NCBI GenBank assembly: GCA_046328715.1 | Contig: JAXLWB010000014.1 | Location: forward strand, 62,001 to 126,000 | Origin: JAXLWB01 sp046328715 | Lineage (GTDB): Bacteria > Chloroflexota > Anaerolineae > Caldilineales > Caldilineaceae | DNA: 64,000 nt | Direction of reading: 5' to 3' | Shown: in pieces, positions 16,283 to 25,646 of the stretch | How positions within the stretch are numbered: the first letter of the stretch is position 1 | Layout of the letters: each line of letters opens with the position of its first letter | Program-made: the position numbers and the translations under genes | The notes under the pieces: model-generated | What the model was told of the DNA's origin: nothing | What the model saw: only the letters and a program-made list of their open reading frames with translations | Database searches by the model: none

Positions 16283-17878
16283 TCACCGTGTAAGCAAGGG
16301 CAGGAAGACCCTGGCTGAGGCTTCGACGTGTGTACCTGGCTCTCCAGCTTCCCCATCGGCCACACCAATGGCAGCAATGGGCGCTTCACCAGTGTCGAGT
16401 GTGTTCGTAACACGAATGTTGTCAACAAAGAAGGCACTGGATAAGCTGGCGTTGGTGCGGGCAAAGAATTGTAGATTCACGACTTGGCCGGTAAAGCGCT
16501 CCAAATTGATCACCTCATGTTGCCATTCAAGCGTTGTAGTGTCGCTACAAAGCACATGCTGCATAACCCGCTGTGAACCCAAATAAACTTTACCAACATC
16601 GCGGAAACAGCCTGGATCTGAAGATAGAATCGCATAGTCATACATGAGATAGAGCGGCTTGCTGGCAGGTAAAATCAACGGTTGCCAGAGGCGGCTCTCT
16701 TCATCGTTTGCCTCCCCCAGCCAGGCGACATAAGTACCTGATGCTAGTGCAACCGGAAGATCACTGCGAATCAGCGTGCGCCCCTGCACCGAACTTGAGT
16801 ACCATGCGGAAGATTCAAGCGTTTCGAAATCACTATCGGTGAGCAGGTTCGAAATCGGTGTCGGTGAGCCTTCAGGGGTGGCTGTCGGTAACGATGTCGG
16901 TGGAGTAGTAGGGGATGGCGTTGTTGTCGCCGTTACCGCTGGCATAGCGGTAGGCGTCGGGGTGTCGGTAGGCGATGGTGTGTCAGTTGGCTGTGAGGTA
17001 GGCGTTGGATCGAATCCGCCTGTCTGTTGCATGATCCAAGATACGTAATTCGGGACACGGGTATACACGCCGTAGAAGTCAGCTTGCGCGCACGGATAGT
17101 TTCCCCAACTCACAATGCCGATCTGTTTCCACTTGCCCAAACCATCTGGCACCACCAACGGTCCACCACTGTCACCACGACAAGTGTCCTTGCCGCCTTC
17201 TTTAAAGCCAGCGCAGACCATATTGCCTGACACTCCATAGCCCAGGTTGGCGTAGGACGCCTGGCAGGTCTGGTTATCCACAACATCTACGCTTACTTCC
17301 AGCAACAAACGTGAGGGATGCGATGTCTCTGTTTCGCCCCAACCTGTCACTGTGGCGTTGACCCCAGCGTTTAGCATCCAATCCTCATCAGGGCTGGTTG
17401 CCAAGCCAACTGGCGAGACAAAGGAGGTCACTGTTGCTTCCTGATCTAATTCGATCAGCGCTAGATCATTGTCCAATTCGATGGCATTAAAACTAGGGTG
17501 TACGATGACTCGGCTGGAGCCGAAATATTGGCGTCCCGGCTCATTGGCTAAGGATAAATCGTTTGCACCTAACACGACGACATCTACATTGAGAAGCTGA
17601 TTAATGCTATCATCGTAGACGCAGTGGGCAGCTGTCAGAACCCACTTGGCGGCAATCAATGAACCGCCACACATGTAACGCTTGTTTGGATTCTTGCTTG
17701 TCTCTATATAGGCTTGCCAAGGATACTCCCCCTCATCTGCCACCTGGCCGCCGATGATGTCGGGTTGCTGCTCAGTTGTGAAGTTTGTTTGCCTTTGGGC
17801 ACTTGCTTTTTGAGAAATTGCGACAAATACCCATCCAAGCGTAATGAATATTGTTATAAATAAAACTGATCGCCGCAT
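16283..17878 (-). CDS. Secreted trypsin-like protease with Pro/Thr linker, jelly-roll-like C-domain and LP tail
   Basis: 531 residues from ATG 17878; ATG 17881 adds one Met, and GGAGAG at 17885-17890 favours 17878. Order: signal peptide (about 1-27, ending ASA), IIGG at about 41, S1 protease domain with His85, Asp138, Ser237 and the specificity Asp231 (KDTCRGDSGGP), a Thr/Pro linker of about 50 residues, and a beta-rich domain of about 160 residues (DSDFE...FFVDNIRV) resembling carbohydrate-binding or MAM-like modules. The tail is VFLPLLTR. It is paralogous to the 15009 protease in the catalytic domain. Substrate and target surface are unknown. Confidence 0.92.
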   Translation of the reverse strand: MRRSVLFITIFITLGWVFVAISQKASAQRQTNFTTEQQPDIIGGQVADEGEYPWQAYIETSKNPNKRYMCGGSLIAAKWVLTAAHCVYDDSINQLLNVDVVVLGANDLSLANEPGRQYFGSSRVIVHPSFNAIELDNDLALIELDQEATVTSFVSPVGLATSPDEDWMLNAGVNATVTGWGETETSHPSRLLLEVSVDVVDNQTCQASYANLGYGVSGNMVCAGFKEGGKDTCRGDSGGPLVVPDGLGKWKQIGIVSWGNYPCAQADFYGVYTRVPNYVSWIMQQTGGFDPTPTSQPTDTPSPTDTPTPTAMPAVTATTTPSPTTPPTSLPTATPEGSPTPISNLLTDSDFETLESSAWYSSSVQGRTLIRSDLPVALASGTYVAWLGEANDEESRLWQPLILPASKPLYLMYDYAILSSDPGCFRDVGKVYLGSQRVMQHVLCSDTTTLEWQHEVINLERFTGQVVNLQFFARTNASLSSAFFVDNIRVTNTLDTGEAPIAAIGVADGEAGEPGTHVEASARVFLPLLTR

Positions 17879-17881
17879 CAT

Positions 17882-18245
17882 ATACTCTCCACGTAATTCA
17901 TGAACAAGAGCTGATAAGAAAGCACCGTAAAAATTGAGCGGCTCTCGCTCCTCAATGCTGTCATGCATTGAAATGGCTGGACGAATGAATAATCCCGCTA
18001 GGATGCTTATATCTATATATTGGCGGCAATTGTTGTTTTGCTGAATTTCAATTAATTTACATTCTTGTGTGTTTTGCGTTTGATCTTGCTACTTACATGA
18101 ATTCATAATTTCAATGAATCATTGCACCTTGTAAACTCAAGTTGGCTACTCAACCTTTAACCCTATCGGAGGTGATAGGGGATAGCCTTTTACGCTAAAT
18201 TCCGAAGTGACGCTATTCGTCGGGTACGTTGTGTATCAAGCAGAC
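17882..18245. other. Intergenic region between protease and fabH
   Basis: No gene seen. AT-rich from 17980 to 18120, where the promoter of the 16283 protease (minus strand) should lie. One small hairpin, CCCTATC (18161-18167) / GATAGGG (18174-18180), has a GGAGGT loop. Confidence 0.5.
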
Positions 18246-18276
18246 AAAAAAAGCGCTGACATTCGTGTCAGCGCTT
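18246..18276 (-). terminator. Terminator after fabH
   Basis: AAGCGCTGACA (18251-18261), TTCG loop, TGTCAGCGCTT (18266-18276), with seven A on the plus strand (18246-18252) that read as a T-run on the minus strand. It is placed 35 bases past the fabH stop. Confidence 0.92.
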
Positions 18277-18310
18277 CTGAAAGTCTTATGTGAAAATGAG
18301 TAGGATTGAT

Positions 18311-19573
18311 CTAGTTCGGTGTCTTCACTGCCGCTTCGGTTTCCTTGGGCGGCGGTGCTTCCGATTCGTTGGGTAGCGCTGCATAGACACGACGCATAGC
18401 ACGTTTGAGTATGCTGCGGGCTGCGGCAGCCTGATAGGTAGCGCGTTGACGAGTCGCCTTCCACCAGGTTGGGTTTTGTTTTTCAATCGGTACGCTCCAT
18501 TGCAGCGCACAGGCTGCCCAGGTTAACCCAGCACCAAAGCCGACAAAGACAATCTTGTCGCCAGGCTTCACCCTGCCTGCATCAATCGCTTCACAGAGGG
18601 CGATTGGAATGCTGGCCGTGCTGGTGTTGCCATACTTTTGGATATTCACCATGACTTTGCTTTCCGGAATCTTGAGCTGTCGCAGAACGCTGCTTTGAAT
18701 AATGCGTACATTGGCCTGATGAGGCACGATGAGGTCAACGTCATTTAGGCTAAGCCCTGCCTTCTCGACCACTCGCTGGGTCGCTTCGGCCATCACCCGA
18801 GTGGCAAAGCGAAAAACCGCCTTACCGTCCATCTTGATAAAATGGGCACCACTGCTTACCGTCTCCAAACTGGTAGGCATGGCACTGCCACCGCCAGGCA
18901 CAGTTAAGGCATCTGCGCCGGAGCCATCACTACCCAATTCCGTTGCTAAGATGCCGCCTGGCACATTGCTAGCAGCGACCAATAGCGCCCCTGCACCGTC
19001 GCCAAAGAGAATACAGGTACTGCGATCAGTCCAATCTACAATGCGGCTGAGCGTTTCTGCGCCAATCACCAATACATATTCAGCATCGCCCGCCAAGATA
19101 GCACCACGAGCCATCGCCAGCCCATAGACGAAGCCTGAACAAGCGGCGCTGAGATCGTAGGCACCTGCATTAACTGCGCCTAACGCGTCCTGAATGAGAC
19201 ACGCTGTCGCCGGGAAAATATGTTCAGGTGAACTGGTGGCACAGATGATCAAATTGACTTTGCTGGGATGGACGTCGGCGACTTCAAGCGCCTTGCGTGC
19301 CGCATGGACCGCAAGTGACGCCGATGTCTCCTTGGGATCGGCAGCCACATGGCGTTCTTCGATGCCTGTGCGGTCACGAATCCACTCATCCGACGTTTCT
19401 ACGATCTGTTCCAACTCTTTATTGGTAATCACCTTTGAAGGGACATGATAGCCCCAACCAATGATCTGGGCATAGCGTCGCCCGGTCGGTGACAAGATTA
19501 CTTCGCTAGAGGCACCATTTTTCTCCGCATGAAAACCATTCGTGCCATTTACCGATTCAACTTTATCTGTCAT
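18311..19573 (-). CDS. fabH: 3-oxoacyl-ACP synthase III (FabH family) with C-terminal extension
   Basis: 420 residues. Catalytic Cys145 (DLSAACSGFVYGLA), His in VPHQANVRI and Asn in YGNTSTASIP form the KAS III triad, which starts fatty-acid chains by condensing acyl-CoA with malonyl-ACP. The family is normally about 330 residues. Here about 30 N-terminal residues precede the fold, and about 60 residues follow the usual end (ALQW), with a basic, Ala/Arg-rich helix and an acidic Pro/Glu tail. The next gene upstream is fabF, so the two form a fatty-acid elongation pair; fabD, fabG and acpP are not in the window. Confidence 0.93.
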   Translation of the reverse strand: MTDKVESVNGTNGFHAEKNGASSEVILSPTGRRYAQIIGWGYHVPSKVITNKELEQIVETSDEWIRDRTGIEERHVAADPKETSASLAVHAARKALEVADVHPSKVNLIICATSSPEHIFPATACLIQDALGAVNAGAYDLSAACSGFVYGLAMARGAILAGDAEYVLVIGAETLSRIVDWTDRSTCILFGDGAGALLVAASNVPGGILATELGSDGSGADALTVPGGGSAMPTSLETVSSGAHFIKMDGKAVFRFATRVMAEATQRVVEKAGLSLNDVDLIVPHQANVRIIQSSVLRQLKIPESKVMVNIQKYGNTSTASIPIALCEAIDAGRVKPGDKIVFVGFGAGLTWAACALQWSVPIEKQNPTWWKATRQRATYQAAAARSILKRAMRRVYAALPNESEAPPPKETEAAVKTPN

Positions 19574-19609
19574 GCGTTTCTTTCCCTTCAGACAGCAAGA
19601 TCAAAGATT

Positions 19610-19739
19610 GCGAGTGGCAAGTGGCGAGTCAGAACCCCAAGCGTCAGCACGGGGTGAACGTGTAGCCGATAGCCACCTGCCACCCGCCCTTACTGACGTG
19701 CAGGGCTCTGATGACTCGCTACTCGCCACCCGCCACTTG
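19610..19739. repeat. Heptad-periodic inverted repeat between fabF and fabH
   Basis: The left arm (19610-19633) reads GAGTGGC, AAGTGGC, GAGTCAG. The right arm (about 19711-19745) reads CTCGCTA, CTCGCCA, CCCGCCA, CTTGCTA. The arms are imperfect complements, with an inner pair around CGTCAGCACG / CTGACGTGCAG. The right arm runs to the very stop codon of fabF. Confidence 0.75.
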
Positions 19740-21014
19740 CTACTCATATTTGCGTAGCACAATACAGGCGTTGTGGCCACCAAAACCAAAGCTGTTGCTC
19801 ATCGCAACCTTGACTGTAGTCGCTTCAGCCTGGTTTGGAACGTAGTAGAGATCACATTCGGGGTCAGGATTGTGGAGGTTGATCGTCGGCGGCACAATGC
19901 CGTTCTCGATGGCCTTGGCGCAGATAGCCGCTTCAATCGCACCAGCGCCACCTAACATATGACCGAGCATGCTCTTGGTGCTGCTGATTTTGATGTTGTA
20001 GGCATGTTCGCCCAACACCTGCTTGATCGCATTGGTCTCGATTTTGTCATTGAGCCGGGTTGCTGTGCCGTGAGCGTTGATATAATCGATCTCGTCGGAC
20101 TTAACCCCGTTGCGCTCGGCTTTGCGTAACGCCATGCGCATCGCATCCATCGCCCCTTGACCTTCGGGATGGGGTTGCGCCATGTGGTGAGCATCGTTGC
20201 TGCTGCCAAAGCCAATCACCTCTGCGTAGATCTTGGCACCACGCGCCAAGGCGTGCTCTTCACTCTCCATGATCAGGATCGCCGCACCCTCGCTCATCAC
20301 AAAGCCGTCACGGTCTCGGTCAAATGGGCGGCAGGAGGCGGCTGGATCAGTGCTCGTGACGCTAAGCGCTCCCATGATGTCGAAGGCTGACACAAACATT
20401 GGCGTTACGGCGGCCTCGGCACCGCCAGTTATCAGCACGTCTGCATCACCACGGCGGATGATTTCATAAGCTTCACCTGAAGCGGAAGTGCCTGTGGCGC
20501 AGGCACTGGTGATGGCCTGGTTGATGCCGCGCAAGCCATATTCAATCGCCAGCCGACCCGTGACAGCATCCACAAGTAGATTTGGCACCAGGAAGGGGTT
20601 AATGCGCCCCAGACCCTTGTTGCGCATGGTTTCGTAGCCGTCATCAAAGGACCAAACGCCACCAATTGCGCTGCTGGCTACGACGCCACAACTGGTTGGG
20701 TTTTCTTTGCTAAAATCAATCCCTGCGTCGGCGACTGCCTCTTGGGTCGCCACCATTGCGTATTGGATGAAAACATCCAAGCGCCGTGCTTCTTTGCGAT
20801 CCATGTAGTTGGTTGGATCAAAGCCCTTTACTTCGCCTGCATACTTGCAGCGCAATTGGCTCGTATCAAATTTCTGAATCGTATTAATTCCAGAGCGTCC
20901 CTCAAGGAGACCACTCCATGTATCGCGCATGGTTAAGGCAAGCGGAGTTACAGCCCCGATGCCGGTAATGACCACTCGCGCATAACCATTTTTTGAATGA
21001 GAATCTGTAGCCAT
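19740..21014 (-). CDS. fabF: 3-oxoacyl-ACP synthase II (beta-ketoacyl-ACP synthase II)
   Basis: 424 residues, the normal size for KAS II. Cys172 (ITSACATGTSASGEA) is the nucleophile. The two His residues are in NAHGTATRLND and SMLGHMLGGAGAIE. The C-terminus has SNSFGFGGHNAC. It elongates acyl-ACP during fatty-acid synthesis in the cytoplasm. It lies upstream of fabH on the same strand, separated by a 165-base heptad-repeat hairpin that may uncouple the two. Confidence 0.96.
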   Translation of the reverse strand: MATDSHSKNGYARVVITGIGAVTPLALTMRDTWSGLLEGRSGINTIQKFDTSQLRCKYAGEVKGFDPTNYMDRKEARRLDVFIQYAMVATQEAVADAGIDFSKENPTSCGVVASSAIGGVWSFDDGYETMRNKGLGRINPFLVPNLLVDAVTGRLAIEYGLRGINQAITSACATGTSASGEAYEIIRRGDADVLITGGAEAAVTPMFVSAFDIMGALSVTSTDPAASCRPFDRDRDGFVMSEGAAILIMESEEHALARGAKIYAEVIGFGSSNDAHHMAQPHPEGQGAMDAMRMALRKAERNGVKSDEIDYINAHGTATRLNDKIETNAIKQVLGEHAYNIKISSTKSMLGHMLGGAGAIEAAICAKAIENGIVPPTINLHNPDPECDLYYVPNQAEATTVKVAMSNSFGFGGHNACIVLRKYE

Positions 21015-21364
21015 CGAAATCTATTTATTCCTTGAAATTTACTAGACCGCATCCATCACCAATTTATCTTGGCAGCGGTTGCTTATGTCGGTACAACAGG
21101 CAAAAGCGTCTACAAACCTACTCTATGGTAGCCATTTGGCGTGTTTGGACCAGCGCTAAAAACGACTTCCAACTTTTATTCTGAAATTACCTTACTGCAG
21201 AGCATCAGTATATTTACTGGGGAAAACACATCAGCAGTGGAAAAGTTGCGGAGCGGTGTTGCATGGAGGGTATAAGAGGCTTTGCCCAGGTAACAAAGTG
21301 ACAGTGTGACAAGGGGGAATAGTCATCTTTCCCTGTCACCTGTCCCCTTGTTATCATGTCATTC
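21015..21364. repeat. Intergenic region with heptad-type inverted repeat (21298-21364)
   Basis: No gene seen. 21015-21297 should hold the fabF promoter (minus strand), but no strong boxes stand out. 21298-21364 is an imperfect inverted repeat: GTGACAGTGTGACAAGGGG against CCCCTTGTTATCATGTCAT. Heptads CCCTGTC, ACCTGTC and CCCTTGT run up to the stop codon of the 21365 gene. Confidence 0.6.
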
Positions 21365-22075
21365 TTACGCTCTTGATCGGTTCTTAAGAAGCGTTCTGCC
21401 GATCAAGAACAACCCGCCGCCAATCAAAAGGATCGGCCAGAGGTATTGGATCGAGTATTCCATAGAGAAAGCAATCAGAAAGCCCATCGCCAGCAAGGCG
21501 ACTGCCGGATAGAAAGCCCAACGATTGGGCTTTCCGTGTCGTCCTGGCAAGGCCCCGATGGCGGCAAAGGTCAAGCCGAGGCCAAAGAAGAGCAGCGCAC
21601 CCGAGTCAACGCCGGTTCCGATCTCATCGGCATAGGCGACCACAGCCAGCGTCATCATTACGCCACCGGGAATTAAGGCCCACCACATCTCGGGATTCAC
21701 CAGAAAGATGACAGCAAAGCCCAGACCAATCGAAGCTAGAAAGAGTGGCCCGGAAAGGTCATTTAAGGCGCTGATGTTAAATTGATCGATCAGGCTGACC
21801 GTGGCTAAACCTGCCAGGGTGAAACCGGGAATCGCTGCCCACCAGTTGAGGCGTGGATTGCGCAGAAACCAGCCTGCAAAAAAGACTGCCCCACCTGCAA
21901 AGAGCGCAACCCAAACCAAATCGGAAACAAAGCTAAAGATCGAAAATTGTTGCAACAGAAAGAAAAAGCCGCCCACAATCAACAAGATACCCCAAATCAA
22001 CTTGCTATTGCGTTCACGTGAAAAGAAGACCGGATGATCTTCGACTGGGTTCGAATCGGGTGTCACGTTTTGCAT
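21365..22075 (-). CDS. Polytopic membrane protein with LiaF/DUF5668-like repeats
   Basis: 236 residues, specific function not recognised. After about 25 polar residues there are about eight hydrophobic helices, arranged as pairs with short loops. Segments such as LIWGILLIVGGFFFLLQQF near the N-terminus and YLWPILLIGGGLFLIGRTLL near the C-terminus are typical of the short helix-pair domains of LiaI/LiaF and cell-wall stress-response membrane proteins. These two segments look like internal repeats of one unit. No partner histidine kinase lies nearby. A stress-response role is only inferred. Confidence 0.6.
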   Translation of the reverse strand: MQNVTPDSNPVEDHPVFFSRERNSKLIWGILLIVGGFFFLLQQFSIFSFVSDLVWVALFAGGAVFFAGWFLRNPRLNWWAAIPGFTLAGLATVSLIDQFNISALNDLSGPLFLASIGLGFAVIFLVNPEMWWALIPGGVMMTLAVVAYADEIGTGVDSGALLFFGLGLTFAAIGALPGRHGKPNRWAFYPAVALLAMGFLIAFSMEYSIQYLWPILLIGGGLFLIGRTLLKNRSRA

Positions 22076-22409
22076 AATCTCCTCCGCAGATCAAGGGGGT
22101 AGGAATAGGTAATGGTAAATGGTTAAGGTTTAAATAAGCGTAACATAAAAAGTGCTTGTAGGATAGTGCTGAAAGTCATGCTTTGGTCATGGATCCATGC
22201 ATAAAACCGTTGAGTTTACGTGCGAAACTGGGTTGCGATTTGAAATTGGGCAGCAAAACTGGTCGCCCTGTTTACAGTACGATAGAGAGATGCGTTGGGT
22301 CGCGGGTTTAGGCGAAGCAACGAGCGAATTTTATCGGACTTGAGCTCAAGCCTCATTTGCGGTAAAGTATTGTTAAATTAGGATGATTGTAATCTGTCGA
22401 GACAGCAAA
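22076..22409. other. Intergenic region left of the AT-rich island
   Basis: No gene seen. A half-element of the heptad family lies at 22108-22136 (GGTAATG, GTAAATG, GTTAAGG), without an obvious facing arm. Base composition falls toward the AT-rich genes that follow. Confidence 0.45.
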
Positions 22410-22691
22410 ATGAGTTACGACCTAATTAGGGCAATATTACTTCGACCCCAAATGTACACAGCGACTGAGAGCTTTTTAGAGATAGTTGCGTTCTTGGAAG
22501 GCTACTATAGCGGTTTGGCGAAAGATCCTCGTGCGCAGGCTCAAGTAGAGCGCTGGGGAAATTTTCAACGGTTTGTGACATTACAACAGGATGACCAAAT
22601 TTCGAACGTTTGGGCTGTGCTTCGTAGGCAATACGGAGAACAGGCATTGTGGGTGTTTAAAACTTTATATGATGACTTTTGCCGTTTGTAA
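22410..22691 (+). CDS. Small protein of unknown function, immunity-protein-like pattern
   Basis: 93 residues from ATG 22410; an ATG at 22383 in the same frame would add nine. The pattern RPQMYTATESFLEIVAFLEGYYSG recalls a family of short bacterial proteins with RPxMYxGxxS...AFLxGY, often found next to polymorphic toxins or other small unknown genes. It is predicted soluble and mostly helical. GC content and codon use are lower than in the flanking genes, and the next gene is similar in composition, so both may have come by transfer. No function is claimed. Confidence 0.6.
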   Translation: MSYDLIRAILLRPQMYTATESFLEIVAFLEGYYSGLAKDPRAQAQVERWGNFQRFVTLQQDDQISNVWAVLRRQYGEQALWVFKTLYDDFCRL

Positions 22692-22785
22692 GTCTTAGAC
22701 AATTCATCTAGCTCATCAAAATAACGACAAAAGATTATAAACCATCTATTGGGAAGAAAATCTGGAAGAAAGATTAGGAGCTAAT

Positions 22786-23364
22786 ATGCCTAATGCAACA
22801 AGATTGATTATTGAATATGGAAAGTGTGGTCATCCGTTAGGAAAAGCACTCAATCAAGATGATGCAGAGCAATTGATTGAGCAACTTCGAAGTCGCTTGG
22901 CTACAGATGAACAAAATTTAGATTTGAGTCCAGCAAGTCTAAAGCGTCTTGAAAAACTTTTGATTAATCTGAGTACTTCAATCGAGCTATGTGAATCAAT
23001 TTTGGAAGATGAGGAGCTGGCGAGCTTAATACGTGAAATCGCTGCTTATGTTGGACAAGTGCTAGTCTTACATACAGAAGGTGAGTGGAGGGTCAATGAA
23101 CATTTGAATAGGCTATGGGATACTGACATTGTTATCGGTCAAAATTTGGATATCTCCAATGGTGTTAAACCCTTTGTTAATCCATTCAGGTTGTCGATGT
23201 CGTTAGGGAATTACGCAGCAGCAACTTGGGATCTGATTCTTCTTGGCAAAGATCCAGGTTTATACAAAATGTATCAAACTACGAAGAGGAAACTTGCAAG
23301 TCAGAGACGACAGATTGCTAATTCTTTTGAAAATGGACAACAGCAGATCCCGACAAACAGCTAA
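22786..23364 (+). CDS. Unknown 192-residue protein in an AT-rich island
   Basis: No family recognised. No signal peptide or membrane helix. The N-terminal half is helical and charged (DDAEQLIEQLRSRL...LKRLEKLLINLS). The middle holds a stretch with IAAYVGQVLVLHTEGEWRV, a pattern seen in proteins that pair a helix with a GxW beta hairpin. The C-terminus is basic. It begins 94 bases after the 22410 gene on the same strand and shares its low GC, so the two probably moved together. It could be a toxin/immunity or housekeeping orphan. Confidence 0.6.
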   Translation: MPNATRLIIEYGKCGHPLGKALNQDDAEQLIEQLRSRLATDEQNLDLSPASLKRLEKLLINLSTSIELCESILEDEELASLIREIAAYVGQVLVLHTEGEWRVNEHLNRLWDTDIVIGQNLDISNGVKPFVNPFRLSMSLGNYAAATWDLILLGKDPGLYKMYQTTKRKLASQRRQIANSFENGQQQIPTNS

Positions 23365-23368
23365 CTGA

Positions 23369-23530
23369 TCACCGGAAGTTCATCTTTCTCATAATCAATC
23401 CGTTATTATCAAAAATCTGCTCTTGCTCCTTCGGCAGATACGCAAGCACTTTTTCTTCAAACGCAGCTAGGGTCGGAGCGATCAGCAGTTGGTTGACCAG
23501 TTTGGTGAGGGGTCGAAGTTGTGAATCCGT
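23369..23530 (-). pseudogene. Decayed coding remnant
   Basis: On the minus strand, bases 23530-23369 encode a plausible C-terminus (LVNQLLIAPTLAAFEEKVLA, then YLPKEQEQIFDNN) ending in TGA. A stop lies just upstream in this frame, while the adjacent frame continues with a similar-looking stretch (YFERIHNFDPS). This suggests a frameshifted fragment of a larger gene truncated when the AT-rich island arrived. Family not recognised. Confidence 0.35.
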
Positions 23531-23565
23531 TCAAAGTAGGCGCTGACTTTTATCTTCTTCCACAC

Positions 23566-24942
23566 TCACCCAATCAATGCCATCTCAATCGCATCTCGTA
23601 ACGTACGTGCACCTAGCACCTCAATTCCGGCAGGCGGGGCGTCACCCTTGCGTTGCAGAACGCTACGTGGGGCGAGGGCACGTTTGAAGCCAAGTTCGAC
23701 TGCTTCGTGCAGGCGGCGGGGCAACTGGCCCACGCTGCGCAATTCGCCGCTCAAACCTACTTCACCAACGATGGCCAGATCGGCGGCGACTGGCTTGTTG
23801 CGGTAGCTGCTGGCAATTGCCACCGCCACGGCCAGATCCAGCGCCGGCTCATCAATGTGCATACCGCCGACCACGTTGACAAAGATGTCGTGCTCGCTCA
23901 AATCCAAGCCCACTCGTGTGTTCAAGACCGCTGAGATCAAGAGTAGACGATTCATGTCGATGCCGTTGGCGGTGCGCCGCGGCTGGCTAAAGGATGTTCG
24001 GCTGCTCAATGCCTGCACTTCCACCAATAGCGGTCTTGTTCCCTCCATCGAGACGGCAATGGCGCTACCTGGTGAATTGGGCAAGCGCTCAGCCAGGAAA
24101 AGTTCAGAGGGATTGCGTACCTCGGTCATGCCCCCTTCGCCCATTTCAAAGATGCCCACTTCATTCGTGCTGCCAAAACGGTTTTTCACCGAGCGCAGCA
24201 GCCGATAGGCGTGAAAGCGCTCGCCCTCCAGTTGCAGCACCACATCAACCATGTGCTCCAAGACGCGCGGTCCAGCGATCGATCCTTCCTTGGTCACATG
24301 GCCGACCAGGAAGATCGGCGTGTGATTTTGTTTGCCCAGCCGTAACAAGGCTGCGGCACAATCACGGACCTGCGAAACCGTCCCTGCCGCGCTCTGACTG
24401 CCCGATGAGTAGATCGCCTGGATCGAGTCAACGATCATCAGTTTGGGCTTCATGTTGGCTGCGTGTTCCAGGATCGACTCCACTTCAATTTCTGAGTAGA
24501 CAAAAAGTTTGTCGCTTTTGATATGGAGTCGGTCGGCGCGGCGCTTGATCTGATGGGCGCTCTCTTCGGCGCTAACATAAAGGACTGGGCCAGCACTCTG
24601 CGCCACCTCGGATGCCATTTGCAATAGGATTGTACTTTTGCCAATCCCAGGGTCCCCACCCACCAATACACAGGCTCCTGGCACAATGCCGCCGCCGAGC
24701 ACGCGATTCAACTCGGCCATTTTGAGTGGCAGGCGATCCAGGTTGTCGAGCGTAATCTGTGGCAGCGGTGTCGGCATCGCTGCACCCGCAGCCGTAGGCA
24801 TCACACTGCGCCCCTTTTCCGGGACACGGATTTCGACTTCCTGGAGCGTGTTCCACTCGCCACAGTCGGGACATTTGCCCATCCATTTCATCTGCGTGCC
24901 GCCACAGTTGGAGCAGACGTATTGGCTCTTGCTTTTGCTCAT
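23566..24942 (-). CDS. radA: DNA repair protein RadA
   Basis: 458 residues. Order: C4 zinc finger (CSNCGG...GKCPDCGEW, about 10-30), RecA-like ATPase with Walker A GGDPGIGKST, the RadA-specific KNRFG motif (SVKNRFGSTNEVG), and a Lon-protease-like C-terminal domain (GGMHIDEPALDLAVAVAI, GEVGLSGELR). RadA drives branch migration and processing of recombination intermediates. The frame runs to 25002 through a heptad repeat, but ATG 24942 (MSKSKSQYVC) gives the normal N-terminus. Confidence 0.96.
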   Translation of the reverse strand: MSKSKSQYVCSNCGGTQMKWMGKCPDCGEWNTLQEVEIRVPEKGRSVMPTAAGAAMPTPLPQITLDNLDRLPLKMAELNRVLGGGIVPGACVLVGGDPGIGKSTILLQMASEVAQSAGPVLYVSAEESAHQIKRRADRLHIKSDKLFVYSEIEVESILEHAANMKPKLMIVDSIQAIYSSGSQSAAGTVSQVRDCAAALLRLGKQNHTPIFLVGHVTKEGSIAGPRVLEHMVDVVLQLEGERFHAYRLLRSVKNRFGSTNEVGIFEMGEGGMTEVRNPSELFLAERLPNSPGSAIAVSMEGTRPLLVEVQALSSRTSFSQPRRTANGIDMNRLLLISAVLNTRVGLDLSEHDIFVNVVGGMHIDEPALDLAVAVAIASSYRNKPVAADLAIVGEVGLSGELRSVGQLPRRLHEAVELGFKRALAPRSVLQRKGDAPPAGIEVLGARTLRDAIEMALIG

Positions 24943-24957
24943 AATACTATCCGTTGA

Positions 24958-25033
24958 GAATCTGTGAATTACGGATTGCGAAACATGACCTGCGTTCTGC
25001 AACCTGCCACTTACACCCTACATCTTGTACACT
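24958..25033. repeat. Heptad tract upstream of radA
   Basis: A run with roughly 7-base period: GACCTGC, GTTCTGC, AACCTGC, CACTTAC, ACCCTAC, ATCTTGT, preceded by TGAATTA, CGGATTG. It occupies the short space before radA, where its promoter should be, and has no clear facing arm. Confidence 0.55.
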
Positions 25034-25071
25034 TTCGAACATTTGTGCGGATAGTATAACATAAATTGTGA

Positions 25072-25542
25072 CTAAAATACAGGCGAAGTGCGCTCAGATT
25101 GTAGATTTGCCGCCTGTTGTTTGCGCGAACGCTGTTTGAGCCAGCGATACGTCAACGAACCACTGGCCATCGCAACGAGAAAGAGTACTGGGTTCCAACT
25201 GTTGAGCAAAGCCAACGATGAAAAGCCCGGACCAGGACAGTAGCCACTAATGCCCCAACCAATGCCGAAGATTGCTGCTCCTACGATCAGTGGACGGTCA
25301 ATAGCACTCTTTGTGGGTAAATAGAATTTATCGGCAAAGAATGGATTGGATCGGCGCAGCACAAAGCGAAAGGCAATGATAGTCACGCCTACTGCACCGC
25401 CTAAGACAAAGACCAGGGTAGGGTCCCATTTCCCGGCGATGTCTAAAAAACCGAGCACGCGTGCTCGGTCAATCATTTGCGAAATGCCCAGCCCCAAACC
25501 AAAAATCACGCCGCATAGTAGGGCAACAAGGTTTTGTTTCAT
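25072..25542 (-). CDS. YeeE/YedE-family sulfur transporter, part B
   Basis: 156 residues, four to five hydrophobic helices. The motif WGISGYCPGPGFSSLALL carries the conserved Cys of the YeeE/YedE (TsuA, PmpB) family, which imports thiosulfate or related sulfur compounds. Two half-size proteins of this family usually pair, and the partner lies just upstream (25647). The N-terminus also keeps the family's FGLGLGISQM segment. It is likely translated from the same transcript. Confidence 0.85.
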   Translation of the reverse strand: MKQNLVALLCGVIFGLGLGISQMIDRARVLGFLDIAGKWDPTLVFVLGGAVGVTIIAFRFVLRRSNPFFADKFYLPTKSAIDRPLIVGAAIFGIGWGISGYCPGPGFSSLALLNSWNPVLFLVAMASGSLTYRWLKQRSRKQQAANLQSERTSPVF

Positions 25543-25646
25543 TGTACGTTCTCCTGTTCTGAAAATACAAGTGAAGAATTACGAGTCTCTTCGTAATTGT
25601 CGTTGTCTTTGGGCCATAGGTATGTTGTCTGAAGCAACCTGCAACA

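Noticed and set aside
23994..24521. 175-residue open frame opposite radA
   Set aside because: Antisense shadow; Ser/Pro/Arg-rich and without any motif.
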